Assembly: GCA_014649355.1 (NCBI GenBank)
Contig: BMSW01000001.1
Span: 1-64,000, forward strand
DNA from: Streptomyces althioticus
GTDB taxonomy: Bacteria; Actinomycetota; Actinomycetes; Streptomycetales; Streptomycetaceae
DNA: 64,000 nt
Direction: 5' to 3'
Shown in pieces: positions 1 through 7,343 of the stretch. The notes beneath the pieces were generated by a model, which did not search any database, was not told the origin of the DNA, and was given only the letters and a program-made list of their open reading frames with translations. Both the position numbers and the translations under genes were made by a program. Within the stretch, counting starts at the first letter, position 1. Each line of letters opens with the position of its first letter.

Positions 1-200
1 GCGGTTCCGACTTTATCAGATCCAGTTTCTCGCTCTGACCCCCAGTCAGCGGGGTTCGTCTTCCCGGCCGTTGCGGGCCGTTCCGACGTCTCAAACCTTA
101 GCGGACTCTCTCCGTGTTCCCCAAATCGAGGGTGTGGATTTGAATTCAGGCATGCGGGCACGCTGAAATCGTTCCCACTGGGAGGTCGAACTCAGGTTTG
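1..200 (-). promoter_or_regulatory. Probable promoter/leader region of an rRNA operon reading leftward out of the window
   Basis: Read on the minus strand, this stretch has no open frame of note but contains blocks I associate with the region upstream of Streptomyces 16S genes: GTCCGCTAAGGTTTGAGACG, then a GC hairpin-like run, then GGATCTGATAAAGTCGGAAC at the window edge. TAAGGT and TAAAGT could act as -10 elements. The 16S gene itself would lie outside, to the left of base 1, so the assignment rests on resemblance to remembered leaders. No gene is seen between here and the MarR gene. Confidence 0.5.
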
Positions 201-312
201 GTTGCCGCTTTCGCGGCGGAAGTGCTGCCGGAGAACCGTTACGGCCCCGTGGCAACCCGAAGAACCTTACGGAGCGGCCCGGGCCGCGTCAAGTCCCGCA
301 GGCCTAGATCTT

Positions 313-861
313 TCAGTCCAGGTCGGTGAGGCGTCCGCCGGCGTCCGGCTGGGCGTCCTCGACCCTGCGCAGCAGGCGCGTGAGCACCTCACCGAGGGCG
401 GTCCGCTCTGCCGCGTCGAGGTCCTGGAGGAGGTCCGCCTCGAAGACGGTGGCCATCCGCATGGCCTCCTGCCACTTCTCCCGGCCGGCCGGGGTGAGCT
501 CCACGATGACGCGGACCCGGTTGTTCTCGTCCCGATCCCGGGTGACCAGACCCTCGGTGACCAGCCGGTCGATCCGGTGGGTCATGGCGGCCGGGGTCAG
601 GCCCAGGCGCTTGGCGAGGTCGCTGGGGCCCATGCGATAGGGGGCACCGGAGAGGACGAGCGCCTTGAGGACCTCCCAGTCGGCGTTGGTGATGCCGAGC
701 TCGGCGGTCTGGCGGCCGTAGGCGACGTTCATGCGGCGGTTGAGCCGGGACAGCGCGTTGACGATCTGCTCGACCTGGGGGTCGAGGTCCTGGAACTCGC
801 GCTGGTACGCGGCGATCTGCTCTTCGAGGGTCGGCTCTTCCACGCCGGGGGTGTCGCCCAT
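313..861 (-). CDS. MarR family transcriptional regulator
   Basis: 182-residue dimeric winged-helix regulator. The central part has the MarR layout: helix 1 (DPQVEQIVNALSRLNRRM), the winged helix at about 75-125 with the recognition segment LGLTPAAMTHRIDRL, and a wing with TRDRDENNRVRVIVELT. It is divergent from an MFS drug exporter with about 100 bp between them, the classic arrangement of a MarR repressor controlling an efflux pump. In S. coelicolor the corresponding pair is, as I recall, a MarR-controlled multidrug exporter. CATACT lies six bases before the ATG, so the transcript is probably leaderless; no Shine-Dalgarno sequence is visible. The ligand is unknown. Confidence 0.9.
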   Translation of the reverse strand: MGDTPGVEEPTLEEQIAAYQREFQDLDPQVEQIVNALSRLNRRMNVAYGRQTAELGITNADWEVLKALVLSGAPYRMGPSDLAKRLGLTPAAMTHRIDRLVTEGLVTRDRDENNRVRVIVELTPAGREKWQEAMRMATVFEADLLQDLDAAERTALGEVLTRLLRRVEDAQPDAGGRLTDLD

Positions 862-971
862 GGGCGCAGTATGGCACGCCCCGTCTTTGCCTTGAAGTCC
901 TTCTCTATGTACTCTTTAGCTTCGAACTTTAGCTTCTAAGTCTTCACTCCTAACTAGTGAGAGAGGTGAAC
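862..971. promoter_or_regulatory. Divergent MarR/MFS promoter region with 13-bp-period direct repeat
   Basis: This AT-rich stretch separates the MarR gene (minus) from the exporter (plus). The decamer CTTTAGCTTC occurs at 914-923 and again at 927-936, a 13-bp period, with a related CTTGAAGTCC nearby. It is a plausible operator for the adjacent MarR protein, placed where binding would cover both promoters. The minus-strand -10 for the MarR gene is CATACT at 868-873. Confidence 0.55.
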
Positions 972-2252
972 GTGACCAGGGCGATGGGCGCAGCGATGCG
1001 CCGGATCCACGTGGGCAACGCACTCAGCGCTTTCGGGCTGGGCTTCACGGTCCCGTATCTGTACGTCTATGTGGCGCAGGTGCGCGGGCTGGGGCCGATG
1101 ACGGCGGGGATGGTCCTCGCCGTCTTCGCCGTGGCCGCGCTGATCGTGCTGCCGCTGGCCGGACGGGCGATCGTCCGGCGCGGTGCCCTGCCGGTGCTGC
1201 TCGCCGCCCTGCTGACCGCCGCCATCGGCTCGCTCAGCCTGGGGCTGTCGGCGAGCGCCGCGACCGTGCTGCTGTCGGCGGCGGCGCTCGGCGCGGGTCA
1301 GGCGGTCATGCAGCCGGCCCTGGCCACGATGATCGTGGACTGCTCGGGTCCTGAGACCCGGTCGCGCGCGTTCGCCATGCAGTTCTTCCTGCAGAACCTC
1401 GGGCTCGGCGTCGGCGGTCTCATCGGCGGTCACCTCGTCGACCCGACGAAAGCGGGCTCGTTCACTCTTCTCTTCGCCATCGAAGCGGTGATGTTCCTGC
1501 TGCTGGTCGTGGTGATGTCCACGGTGCGGATGCCGCGCTCCCCGCGGATCGACGGCACGCCCGCGCAGTCGGCCAAGGGCAGCTGGAAGCAGCTGCTGGG
1601 CAACCGGGCCATGGTGCAGCTGTGCGTGCTGGGCTTCGTGCTGTTCTTCGCCTGCTACGGCCAGTTCGAGTCGGGCCTGAGCGCGTACGGCGTGGAGGCC
1701 GCCGGGATCTCCACCTCCACGCTGGGAACGGCGCTGGCGGCCAACACGCTGGTGATCGTCGTCGCGCAGTTCGCGGTGCTCCGCTTCGTGGAGCGGCGGA
1801 AGCGGTCGCGCGTGATCGCCTCCGTGGGCCTGATCTGGGCCGTGGCGTGGGCCGTGGCCGGGTACGCGGGGCTGGGCGGTGCCAGTCAGGAGATGGCGAC
1901 GGCGGCGTTCGTCTCGACGTACGCGCTGTTCGGGCTCGGGGAGGCGATGCTGTCGCCGACGCTGGCGCCGCTGGTCGCCGACCTGGCGCCGACCGGGATG
2001 GCCGGCCAGTACAACTCCGCCTTCGCCCTGGTGAAGCAGCTCGCGCTGGCCGTGGGTCCGGCGGTGGGCGGTCCGATGGCGGCCTCGCTGCACGCCCCGT
2101 ACATCGTGGTGTTCCTGCTGTTCTCGCTGGGGATCACCGTGCTGGCCCTGCGGCTCGGGCGCCGGCTGACCGCCGTGCAGGACCAGCCGTCGGCCGCGGG
2201 CAGCCGGGTCGTCGCGCAGGGCGGCACCGAGCAGGCGCCCGCTCCGGCCTGA
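972..2252 (+). CDS. MFS drug efflux transporter
   Basis: About 426-residue integral membrane protein with twelve predicted hydrophobic segments. It is a proton-driven major facilitator of the drug:H+ antiporter type. The motif G-R-A-I-V-R-R-G-A after TM2 matches the MFS motif A loop, and a long cytoplasmic loop (about 190-215) separates the two halves. I chose GTG 972 (protein begins VTRAMGAAMRRIHVG) because AGAGG at 961-965 sits six bases upstream; GTG 957 and 966 are alternatives. It is divergent from the MarR gene and presumably repressed by it. The S. coelicolor homologue is reported as a multidrug pump; substrates here are inferred only. Confidence 0.9.
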   Translation: MTRAMGAAMRRIHVGNALSAFGLGFTVPYLYVYVAQVRGLGPMTAGMVLAVFAVAALIVLPLAGRAIVRRGALPVLLAALLTAAIGSLSLGLSASAATVLLSAAALGAGQAVMQPALATMIVDCSGPETRSRAFAMQFFLQNLGLGVGGLIGGHLVDPTKAGSFTLLFAIEAVMFLLLVVVMSTVRMPRSPRIDGTPAQSAKGSWKQLLGNRAMVQLCVLGFVLFFACYGQFESGLSAYGVEAAGISTSTLGTALAANTLVIVVAQFAVLRFVERRKRSRVIASVGLIWAVAWAVAGYAGLGGASQEMATAAFVSTYALFGLGEAMLSPTLAPLVADLAPTGMAGQYNSAFALVKQLALAVGPAVGGPMAASLHAPYIVVFLLFSLGITVLALRLGRRLTAVQDQPSAAGSRVVAQGGTEQAPAPA

Positions 2253-2261
2253 CCGCGCGCG

Positions 2262-3917
2262 TCAGACGCCGACACCGGCGGTCTTCGGCAGCAGGAACTC
2301 GCACCAGACGGCCTTGCCGCCGCCCGGGGTGCGTCTGCTGCCCCACGCGGAGGCGATCGTCGCGACGATGGCGATGCCCCGGCCGGACTCGTCTCTGGGC
2401 TCCGCGCGCCGCCGCCTGGGCAGGTGGTCGTCGCCGTCGGTCACCTCGATGATCAGGCGGCGGTCGGTGCGGCGCAGGCGCAGCCGCATGGGGGGTGTGC
2501 CGTGCTGGAGGGAGTTGGCGACCAGTTCACTGGTCGCCAGCACGCCCAGGTCGTGCAGCTCGGCGGGGAAGCGCCAGCTGGTCAGCACGCCGGACGCGAA
2601 GGCACGCGCGCGGGGCGCCGCCTCGACCCCGCCGAGCAGCTCCAGCGCGGCGTTGCGGAACAGCTCGCTCTCCGGACCGGAGCGCGCCGGGTGCTGGAGG
2701 ACCAGGACGGCGACGTCGTCGTCGTGTTCCGGAGTGACACCGGCCGAGCGGACCAGGCGGTCGCAGACGACCTGGGGGCCGCCGGTCGCCCCGGCCAGGG
2801 CGCGCTCCAGGGAGGCGATGCCCTCGTCCAGGTCCTCGTCGCGGCGCTCGACCAGGCCGTCGGTGTAGAGGACGGCGGTGGATCCCGGGCCGAGCGGCAC
2901 GGTTCCGGAGGCGTGCATCCAGCCGCCGGTGCCGAGCGGGGGCCCGGTCGGTTCGTCGGCGCGCCGGACGGTGCCGTTCTCGTCGCGCACCAGGATGGGG
3001 AGGTGCCCCGCGGAGGCGTACACCAGGCGGCCCTCGTTCGGGTCGTGGATGGCGTAGACGCAGGTGGCGATCTGGTTGGCGTCGATCTCCATGGCGAGGC
3101 CGTCGAGCAGCTGGAGCACCTCGTGCGGCGGGAGGTCCAGGCGCGCGTACGCCCGGACGGCCGTGCGGAGCTGGCCCATGACCGCCGCCGCGCGCACCCC
3201 TCGTCCCATCACGTCGCCGATGACCAGGGCGGTGCGTCCGCCGCCGAGGGTGATGACGTCGTACCAGTCGCCGCCGACGGCCGCCTCGGTGCCGCCGGGG
3301 TGGTAGGTGGCGGCGACGCGCAGGTCGTCGGGCTCCTCCAGCTCCTGAGGGAGCAGGGAGCGCTGGAGGGTGACGGCGGTCTCGCGCTGCCTGCGCTCGC
3401 TGGCGCGCAGCCGCTCGGCGGCCTCGGCGTGGTCGGTGACGTCGGTGGCGAAGACCAGCACGCCGCGGCCGTCGCCCTCCCCCGCGGGCGTGCAGGTGAA
3501 CGTGTACGAGCGGCCGTCAGGCGCCTTGCGGGACTTGACCGTACGGGGCTTGCCGCTGCGCAGGACCTGGTCGAGGAGGGGCAGCAGGCCCAGCTCGTCC
3601 AGCTCCGGGAGCGCTCCCCTGGCGGGCGCGCCGACGGGGCGGAGGCCGAAGGCGGCCGTATAGGCGTCGTTGAGGTAGGCGATGCGGTGGTCCGGGCCGT
3701 GGACCAGGGCGACGAGGCAGGGGACGCGGTCGAGGACCTCACGGACCTCCAGCTCGTCGACGGGCGGCGGCGGCCGGTCCCCGTCGGTGAGGCTCTCCGC
3801 GCGGGCCGCGGGCACGGAGCCCTCTCCCCGCCGGTCCGGGGGTGCCGTCTGCTCGGTCCGCGCTGCGGCGCGGCGCTGCGTTCCGGGGAGCCGGGCGCTC
3901 CAGCGCGTGAAGTTCAC
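2262..3917 (-). CDS. PAS-SpoIIE phosphatase-HATPase signalling protein
   Basis: 551-residue cytoplasmic signalling protein. A low-complexity N-terminus leads to a PAS domain (about 55-165), a PP2C/SpoIIE phosphatase domain (about 190-405) and an anti-sigma-factor-type HATPase (about 430-545). Visible phosphatase metal motifs are GGDWYDV, GDVMGRG, YTDGLVERR and DDVAVLVL; the kinase has N-box ELVANSLQHG and GRGIAIV. Such proteins act in partner-switching circuits that set the phosphorylation of anti-anti-sigma factors, which Streptomyces have in great number. GTG 3917 is preferred because GAGGCAAGGA precedes it and the longer frame to 4136 would run into the NDH gene. It converges on the MFS gene with nine bases between stops. 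Signal and partners are unknown. Confidence 0.88.
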   Translation of the reverse strand: MNFTRWSARLPGTQRRAAARTEQTAPPDRRGEGSVPAARAESLTDGDRPPPPVDELEVREVLDRVPCLVALVHGPDHRIAYLNDAYTAAFGLRPVGAPARGALPELDELGLLPLLDQVLRSGKPRTVKSRKAPDGRSYTFTCTPAGEGDGRGVLVFATDVTDHAEAAERLRASERRQRETAVTLQRSLLPQELEEPDDLRVAATYHPGGTEAAVGGDWYDVITLGGGRTALVIGDVMGRGVRAAAVMGQLRTAVRAYARLDLPPHEVLQLLDGLAMEIDANQIATCVYAIHDPNEGRLVYASAGHLPILVRDENGTVRRADEPTGPPLGTGGWMHASGTVPLGPGSTAVLYTDGLVERRDEDLDEGIASLERALAGATGGPQVVCDRLVRSAGVTPEHDDDVAVLVLQHPARSGPESELFRNAALELLGGVEAAPRARAFASGVLTSWRFPAELHDLGVLATSELVANSLQHGTPPMRLRLRRTDRRLIIEVTDGDDHLPRRRRAEPRDESGRGIAIVATIASAWGSRRTPGGGKAVWCEFLLPKTAGVGV

Positions 3918-4086
3918 GAATCCTTGCCTCGTGTAGTTGTCGGCGGCCGGATACCGGAACCGGCCGGGGCCCGGGGGCCGCACCGGGGCGGGCCCTCCCG
4001 CCCGCGGTGGTGGACCAGTGTGACAGGGTCCGGCCGGGCCGACATCCGCTAGACGCCGGTCCGGCCCCAGGAGTTCCTGGGTCCGG

Positions 4087-5478
4087 TCAGGACGACCCCT
4101 TCGGGTTGTGCGGTGGGTCGTGGGAAGGCTTTCCACCGGCCGCCAGTTCGAACTCCGCCCGAGGATGTTCGAGTGATCCGAGCGAGACGATCTCCCGCTT
4201 GAAGAGGCCCGCGAGCGTCCACTCCGCGGCCACGCGCGCCTTGCGGTTGAAGGTCGGCACCCGGCTGAGGTGGTACGTCCGGTGCATCAGCCAGGCGGGG
4301 TAGCCCTTCAGCTTGCGCCCGTAGACCTGGGCGACCCCTTTGTGCAGCCCCAGGGAGGCGACGGATCCGGCGTACTTGTGGGCGTACGTCTCCAGGGGTT
4401 CGCCGCGCAGGGAGTGGACGACGTTGTCGCCGAGCACGCGCGCCTGGCGCAGGGCGTGCTGCGCGTTGGGCGCGCACTCCCGCCCCTCCTCCCCCGCGGT
4501 GACGTCGGGTACGGCTGCGGCGTCGCCGGCGGCCCAGGCGTGGGGGGCGCCGGCGACGGCCAGTTCGGCGGTGCAGCGCAGCCGGCCGCGCTCGTTCAGG
4601 GGCAGGTCGGTGGCGGCGAGCACGGGGTGCGGTTTCACACCGGCGGTCCACACCACGGTCCGCGTCGGGAAGCGCGACCCGTCGCTCAGCACGGCCACCC
4701 GGTCGGCGCAGGAGTCCAGCCGCGTCTCGAGACGCACGTCGATGTTGCGCCGCCGCAGCTCCGTCACGGTGTAGCGGCCCATCTCCTCGCCCACCTCGGG
4801 GAGGATCCGGTCCGACGCCTCCACCAGGATCCACTTCATGTCCCCGGGGCGGACGTTGTGGTAGTAGCGCGTGGCGTAGCGGGCCATGTCCTCCAGCTCG
4901 CCGAGCGCCTCCACGCCCGCGTAGCCGCCGCCGACGAAGACGAACGTCAGGGCGGCGTCCCTCACCGCCGGGTCGCGCGTCGACGAGGCGATGTCCATCT
5001 GCTCGAGGACGTGGTTGCGCAGCCCGATCGCCTCCTCCACCGTCTTGAACCCGATGGCGTGATCGGCGAGGCCCGGAATCGGCAGGGTACGCGCGACCGA
5101 CCCGGGTGCCAGGACCAGCTCGTCGTACTCGATCCGGCTGCCGTCCGTCCCCTCCTCCTCGGTGGCCGGGGTGCGGACGGTGGCCGTGCGCGCGGCGTGG
5201 TCGACGGCCGTGGCCTCCCCGATGACGACGCGGCACCGGTCGAGGACACGACGCAGCGGTACGACGACATGACGAGGGGAAATGGCACCTGCGGCCGCTT
5301 CGGGCAGGAACGGCTGATACGTCATGTAGGGGTCCGGCGTGACGACCGTGATCTCGGCTTCACCCCGTCCGAGCTCGCGTTTCAGTCTCCGCTGCAGGCG
5401 CAGGGCCGTGTACATCCCGACGTAGCCGCCGCCGACAACGAGAATGCGCGCACGTTCCTTCACCCTCCCATGACGCAC
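4087..5478 (-). CDS. ndh: Type II NADH dehydrogenase (NDH-2 family FAD oxidoreductase)
   Basis: About 463-residue two-dinucleotide-binding flavoprotein. It starts with an FAD Rossmann motif ILVVGGGYVGMYTALRL and carries the NAD-binding motif FVFVGGGYAGVEALGEL near 180, then ATG/GD motifs (WAAGDAAAVPD) near 320. NDH-2 passes electrons from NADH to quinone at the inner face of the membrane without pumping protons. The C-terminal third (HKYAGSVASLGLHKGVAQVYG, YHLSRVPTFNRK) matches the membrane-associated tail of actinobacterial members. The start is uncertain: GTG 5463 has GGGAGG directly abutting it, which is too close, while GTG 5478 and 5499 are upstream options. It is divergent from atrA, as in S. 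coelicolor. Confidence 0.87.
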   Translation of the reverse strand: MRHGRVKERARILVVGGGYVGMYTALRLQRRLKRELGRGEAEITVVTPDPYMTYQPFLPEAAAGAISPRHVVVPLRRVLDRCRVVIGEATAVDHAARTATVRTPATEEEGTDGSRIEYDELVLAPGSVARTLPIPGLADHAIGFKTVEEAIGLRNHVLEQMDIASSTRDPAVRDAALTFVFVGGGYAGVEALGELEDMARYATRYYHNVRPGDMKWILVEASDRILPEVGEEMGRYTVTELRRRNIDVRLETRLDSCADRVAVLSDGSRFPTRTVVWTAGVKPHPVLAATDLPLNERGRLRCTAELAVAGAPHAWAAGDAAAVPDVTAGEEGRECAPNAQHALRQARVLGDNVVHSLRGEPLETYAHKYAGSVASLGLHKGVAQVYGRKLKGYPAWLMHRTYHLSRVPTFNRKARVAAEWTLAGLFKREIVSLGSLEHPRAEFELAAGGKPSHDPPHNPKGSS

Positions 5479-5841
5479 CCGTCGCTTCCGTTTGTCCACA
5501 GCCCCGACGAATTGTGTGACCGTAGGACGGCCCTGCCGGTGGTTGGCCGAATTACCGACACAGCCCCGATCACCGCAGGTCACACCGCATGATCGGCACC
5601 CTCGTCACGGAACATTCGGGACGTATACGACTCGTGCTCCGATCGAGGGGCGCTCCGTGCGGAACGTGCCCCTTCTGAATTGACCCCCTCTCAACTATGT
5701 TCATGTGTCGACGGGGTGCAGGGGGATGTGCTCATCGGGTCCGCGACGGGCGGGACCGACCGGCACGGTCCCGTTTTCACGCCCCGGACGTCAATGGCGG
5801 GGAGAGTCTCCGGGGGGAGACGTCATTACCGGGGGATACAC

Positions 5842-6576
5842 ATGCATGTTCAGGACTCTCGATGGTCGTCCGCTGTCGCCTCTGGCGCGACGATGAGCGC
5901 CGCCTCCGGCGGGCGCCCGGACGGCACTCGCACCACACCGCTGCGCGTCGACGCCCAGCGCAACCTGGAGCACGTGCTGCGTGCGGCGCGTGAGGTCTTC
6001 GGCGAGCTGGGGTACGGCGCGCCGATGGAGGACGTGGCGCGCCGGGCACGGGTCGGCGTCGGCACGGTGTACCGGCGGTTCCCGAGCAAGGACGTGCTCG
6101 TGCGGCGGATCGCCGAGGAGGAGACATCCCGGCTGACGGAGCAGGCGCGTGCCGCTCTGGGGCAGGAGGACGAGCCGTGGTCGGCTCTGTCGCGCTTCCT
6201 GCGCACGTCGGTCGCCTCCGGCGCGGGGCGGCTGCTGCCGCCGCAGGTGCTGCGGGTCGGGGTCGCGGAGGAGCGGGGGCTGCCGGAGCACGCGCGGCTG
6301 CCGCAGCAGCGGACGCAGCCTGCGGGGGAGTTGCGGCTCGTGCCCGAGGAGCGGGTGGAGGACGACGGCGGGGCGGCGGAGTTGCTCGACGTGGTCGGGC
6401 AGTTGGTGGAACGGGCCCGGGCGGCGGGGGAGTTGCGGGCGGACGTGTCCGTGTCCGACGTGCTGCTCGTCATAGCGACGGCCGCGCCTTCCCTTCCTGA
6501 CGCGGCTCAGCAGGCGGCGGCCTCCGCCCGGCTCCTGGACATCCTCCTGGAGGGCCTCCGCAGCAGGCCCTCCTGA
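5842..6576 (+). CDS. atrA: TetR family regulator AtrA
   Basis: 244-residue TetR/AcrR-type DNA-binding protein. The N-terminal HTH spans about 40-85 (EVFGELGYGAPMEDVARRAR, then VGVGTVYRRFPSKD) and is followed by an all-helical ligand-binding region. The sequence and the neighbouring ndh gene match, from memory, S. coelicolor AtrA, a pleiotropic activator of antibiotic genes such as actII-ORF4. ATG 5842 is chosen because GGGGG (5831-5835) lies seven bases upstream; the open frame continues to 5680 without a better start. A strong GC hairpin at 6598-6635 follows the stop. The ligand is not evident from the sequence. Confidence 0.85.
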   Translation: MHVQDSRWSSAVASGATMSAASGGRPDGTRTTPLRVDAQRNLEHVLRAAREVFGELGYGAPMEDVARRARVGVGTVYRRFPSKDVLVRRIAEEETSRLTEQARAALGQEDEPWSALSRFLRTSVASGAGRLLPPQVLRVGVAEERGLPEHARLPQQRTQPAGELRLVPEERVEDDGGAAELLDVVGQLVERARAAGELRADVSVSDVLLVIATAAPSLPDAAQQAAASARLLDILLEGLRSRPS

Positions 6577-6597
6577 CCTGCGGTCACTTTCCAACGA

Positions 6598-6635
6598 CGT
6601 GGGCCGGCCCCGTACGACACGGGCGCCGGCCCACG
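6598..6635 (+). terminator. Terminator hairpin after atrA
   Basis: Perfect ten-base stem CGTGGGCCGG / CCGGCCCACG around an 18-base loop, 22 bases beyond the atrA stop. There is no U-tract, which is usual for Streptomyces terminators. Confidence 0.65.
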
Positions 6636-7091
6636 CGTGTCGCACCCACGGTGCGAACCAGGTCGCCCGGCGTCGGTGCGGGCCGGGGCGTGTTCGCGCA
6701 CCTCGGCGCCAACGAGGCGCCGCCGCGCCCACCCTCCCCCACTCTCGGCTTCGCTCGAGCGGGAGGTACCCCCATCGCCCCAGCGGCACGATTGCCCGCA
6801 GTTGGCGACACTTGCGGCCGCCGCCCGCCCCCGCCGCCAGCTGGCGCGAATGCCCGCAGTCGGCGAGATGTTCGCCCGCCGCGCGCCAGCGGTGTCGGCG
6901 TGGCCGCGCGACGGCGGGGAGGGCGGGGCCGGCCCCCGCCACCAGTGTCGGTGTGGCCGCCCGCCGGCGGGAGGGGGCGGGGTGGGGGTGGGCGCCCGCA
7001 GCGGCTGGCGCGTCCGCGCCCTCCGCCTCTGCGACACGCACCATCGCGCCAGACCGAGGACGTCCACCCCCAGCGCGCCCCCGCGCCACCC
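6636..7091. other. Gene-free, GC-skewed repeat mosaic between atrA and the cyclase-like gene
   Basis: No convincing gene: the many open frames here are low-complexity Pro/Arg/Ala translations on both strands. It holds a genus-typical hairpin (6733-6774) and two diverged pairs of short repeats. One pair is built on GCCCGCAGTTGGCGACAC and GCCCGCAGTCGGCGAGAT (about 6790-6875), the other on GTGTCGGCGTGGCCGC and GTGTCGGTGTGGCCGC (about 6890-6962). Confidence 0.6.
6733..6774. repeat. Dispersed Streptomyces intergenic hairpin element
   Basis: The left arm CCTCCCCCACTCTCGGCTT and right arm CGAGCGGGAGGTACCCCCA form an imperfect palindrome of a type I recognise as very common in Streptomyces intergenic DNA (on the other strand, a GGGGGTACCTCCCGCTCGAG core). 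It probably acts as a transcript-end or processing hairpin, or as a REP-like element; function is inferred only. Confidence 0.6.
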
Positions 7092-7224
7092 ACCGGCCGT
7101 AGGGCGCTACCTCAGCCCCCGCCGGACAAAACCCTGCACCGCAGGCGTCCCACCTCAGCGCGACCCCGCAGCCCCCGCAGCCCCCGCAGCCCCCGCAGCC
7201 CCCGCCCCCAGCGCCCCCCGCTGC
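7092..7224. repeat. Tandem repeat copy A (133 bp) with 9-bp sub-repeats
   Basis: This copy begins ACCGGCCGTAGGGCGCTACC and ends CGCCCCCCGCTGC. It contains CCTGCACCGCAGG, a small perfect stem, and a run of four CGCAGCCCC nonamers. It is nearly identical to copy B at 7229-7343 and is separated from it by only four bases. Confidence 0.85.
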
Positions 7225-7228
7225 ACCT

Positions 7229-7343
7229 ACCGGCCGTAGGGCACTACCTCAGCCCCCGCCGGACAAAACCCTGCACCGCAGGCGTCCCACCTCAGCGCGA
7301 CCCCGCAGCTCCCGCAGCCCCCGCCCCCAGCGCCCCCCGCTGC
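7229..7343. repeat. Tandem repeat copy B (115 bp), overlapping the 3' end of the cyclase-like gene
   Basis: Same unit as copy A with two rather than four CGCAGCCCC-type nonamers, which accounts for the 18-bp length difference. Its right part supplies the last codons and the stop of the gene ending at 7292, so the protein's Gly/Ala-rich tail is encoded by repeat DNA. Confidence 0.85.

Noticed and set aside
202..939. 245-residue plus-strand frame opposite the MarR gene
   Set aside because: Antisense to a clear MarR protein; no homology pattern.
3918..4136. Longer N-terminus for the SpoIIE protein (start at 4136)
   Set aside because: It would overlap the ndh 3' end and adds a Pro/Arg/Gly-rich extension with no ribosome site; GTG 3917 has one.
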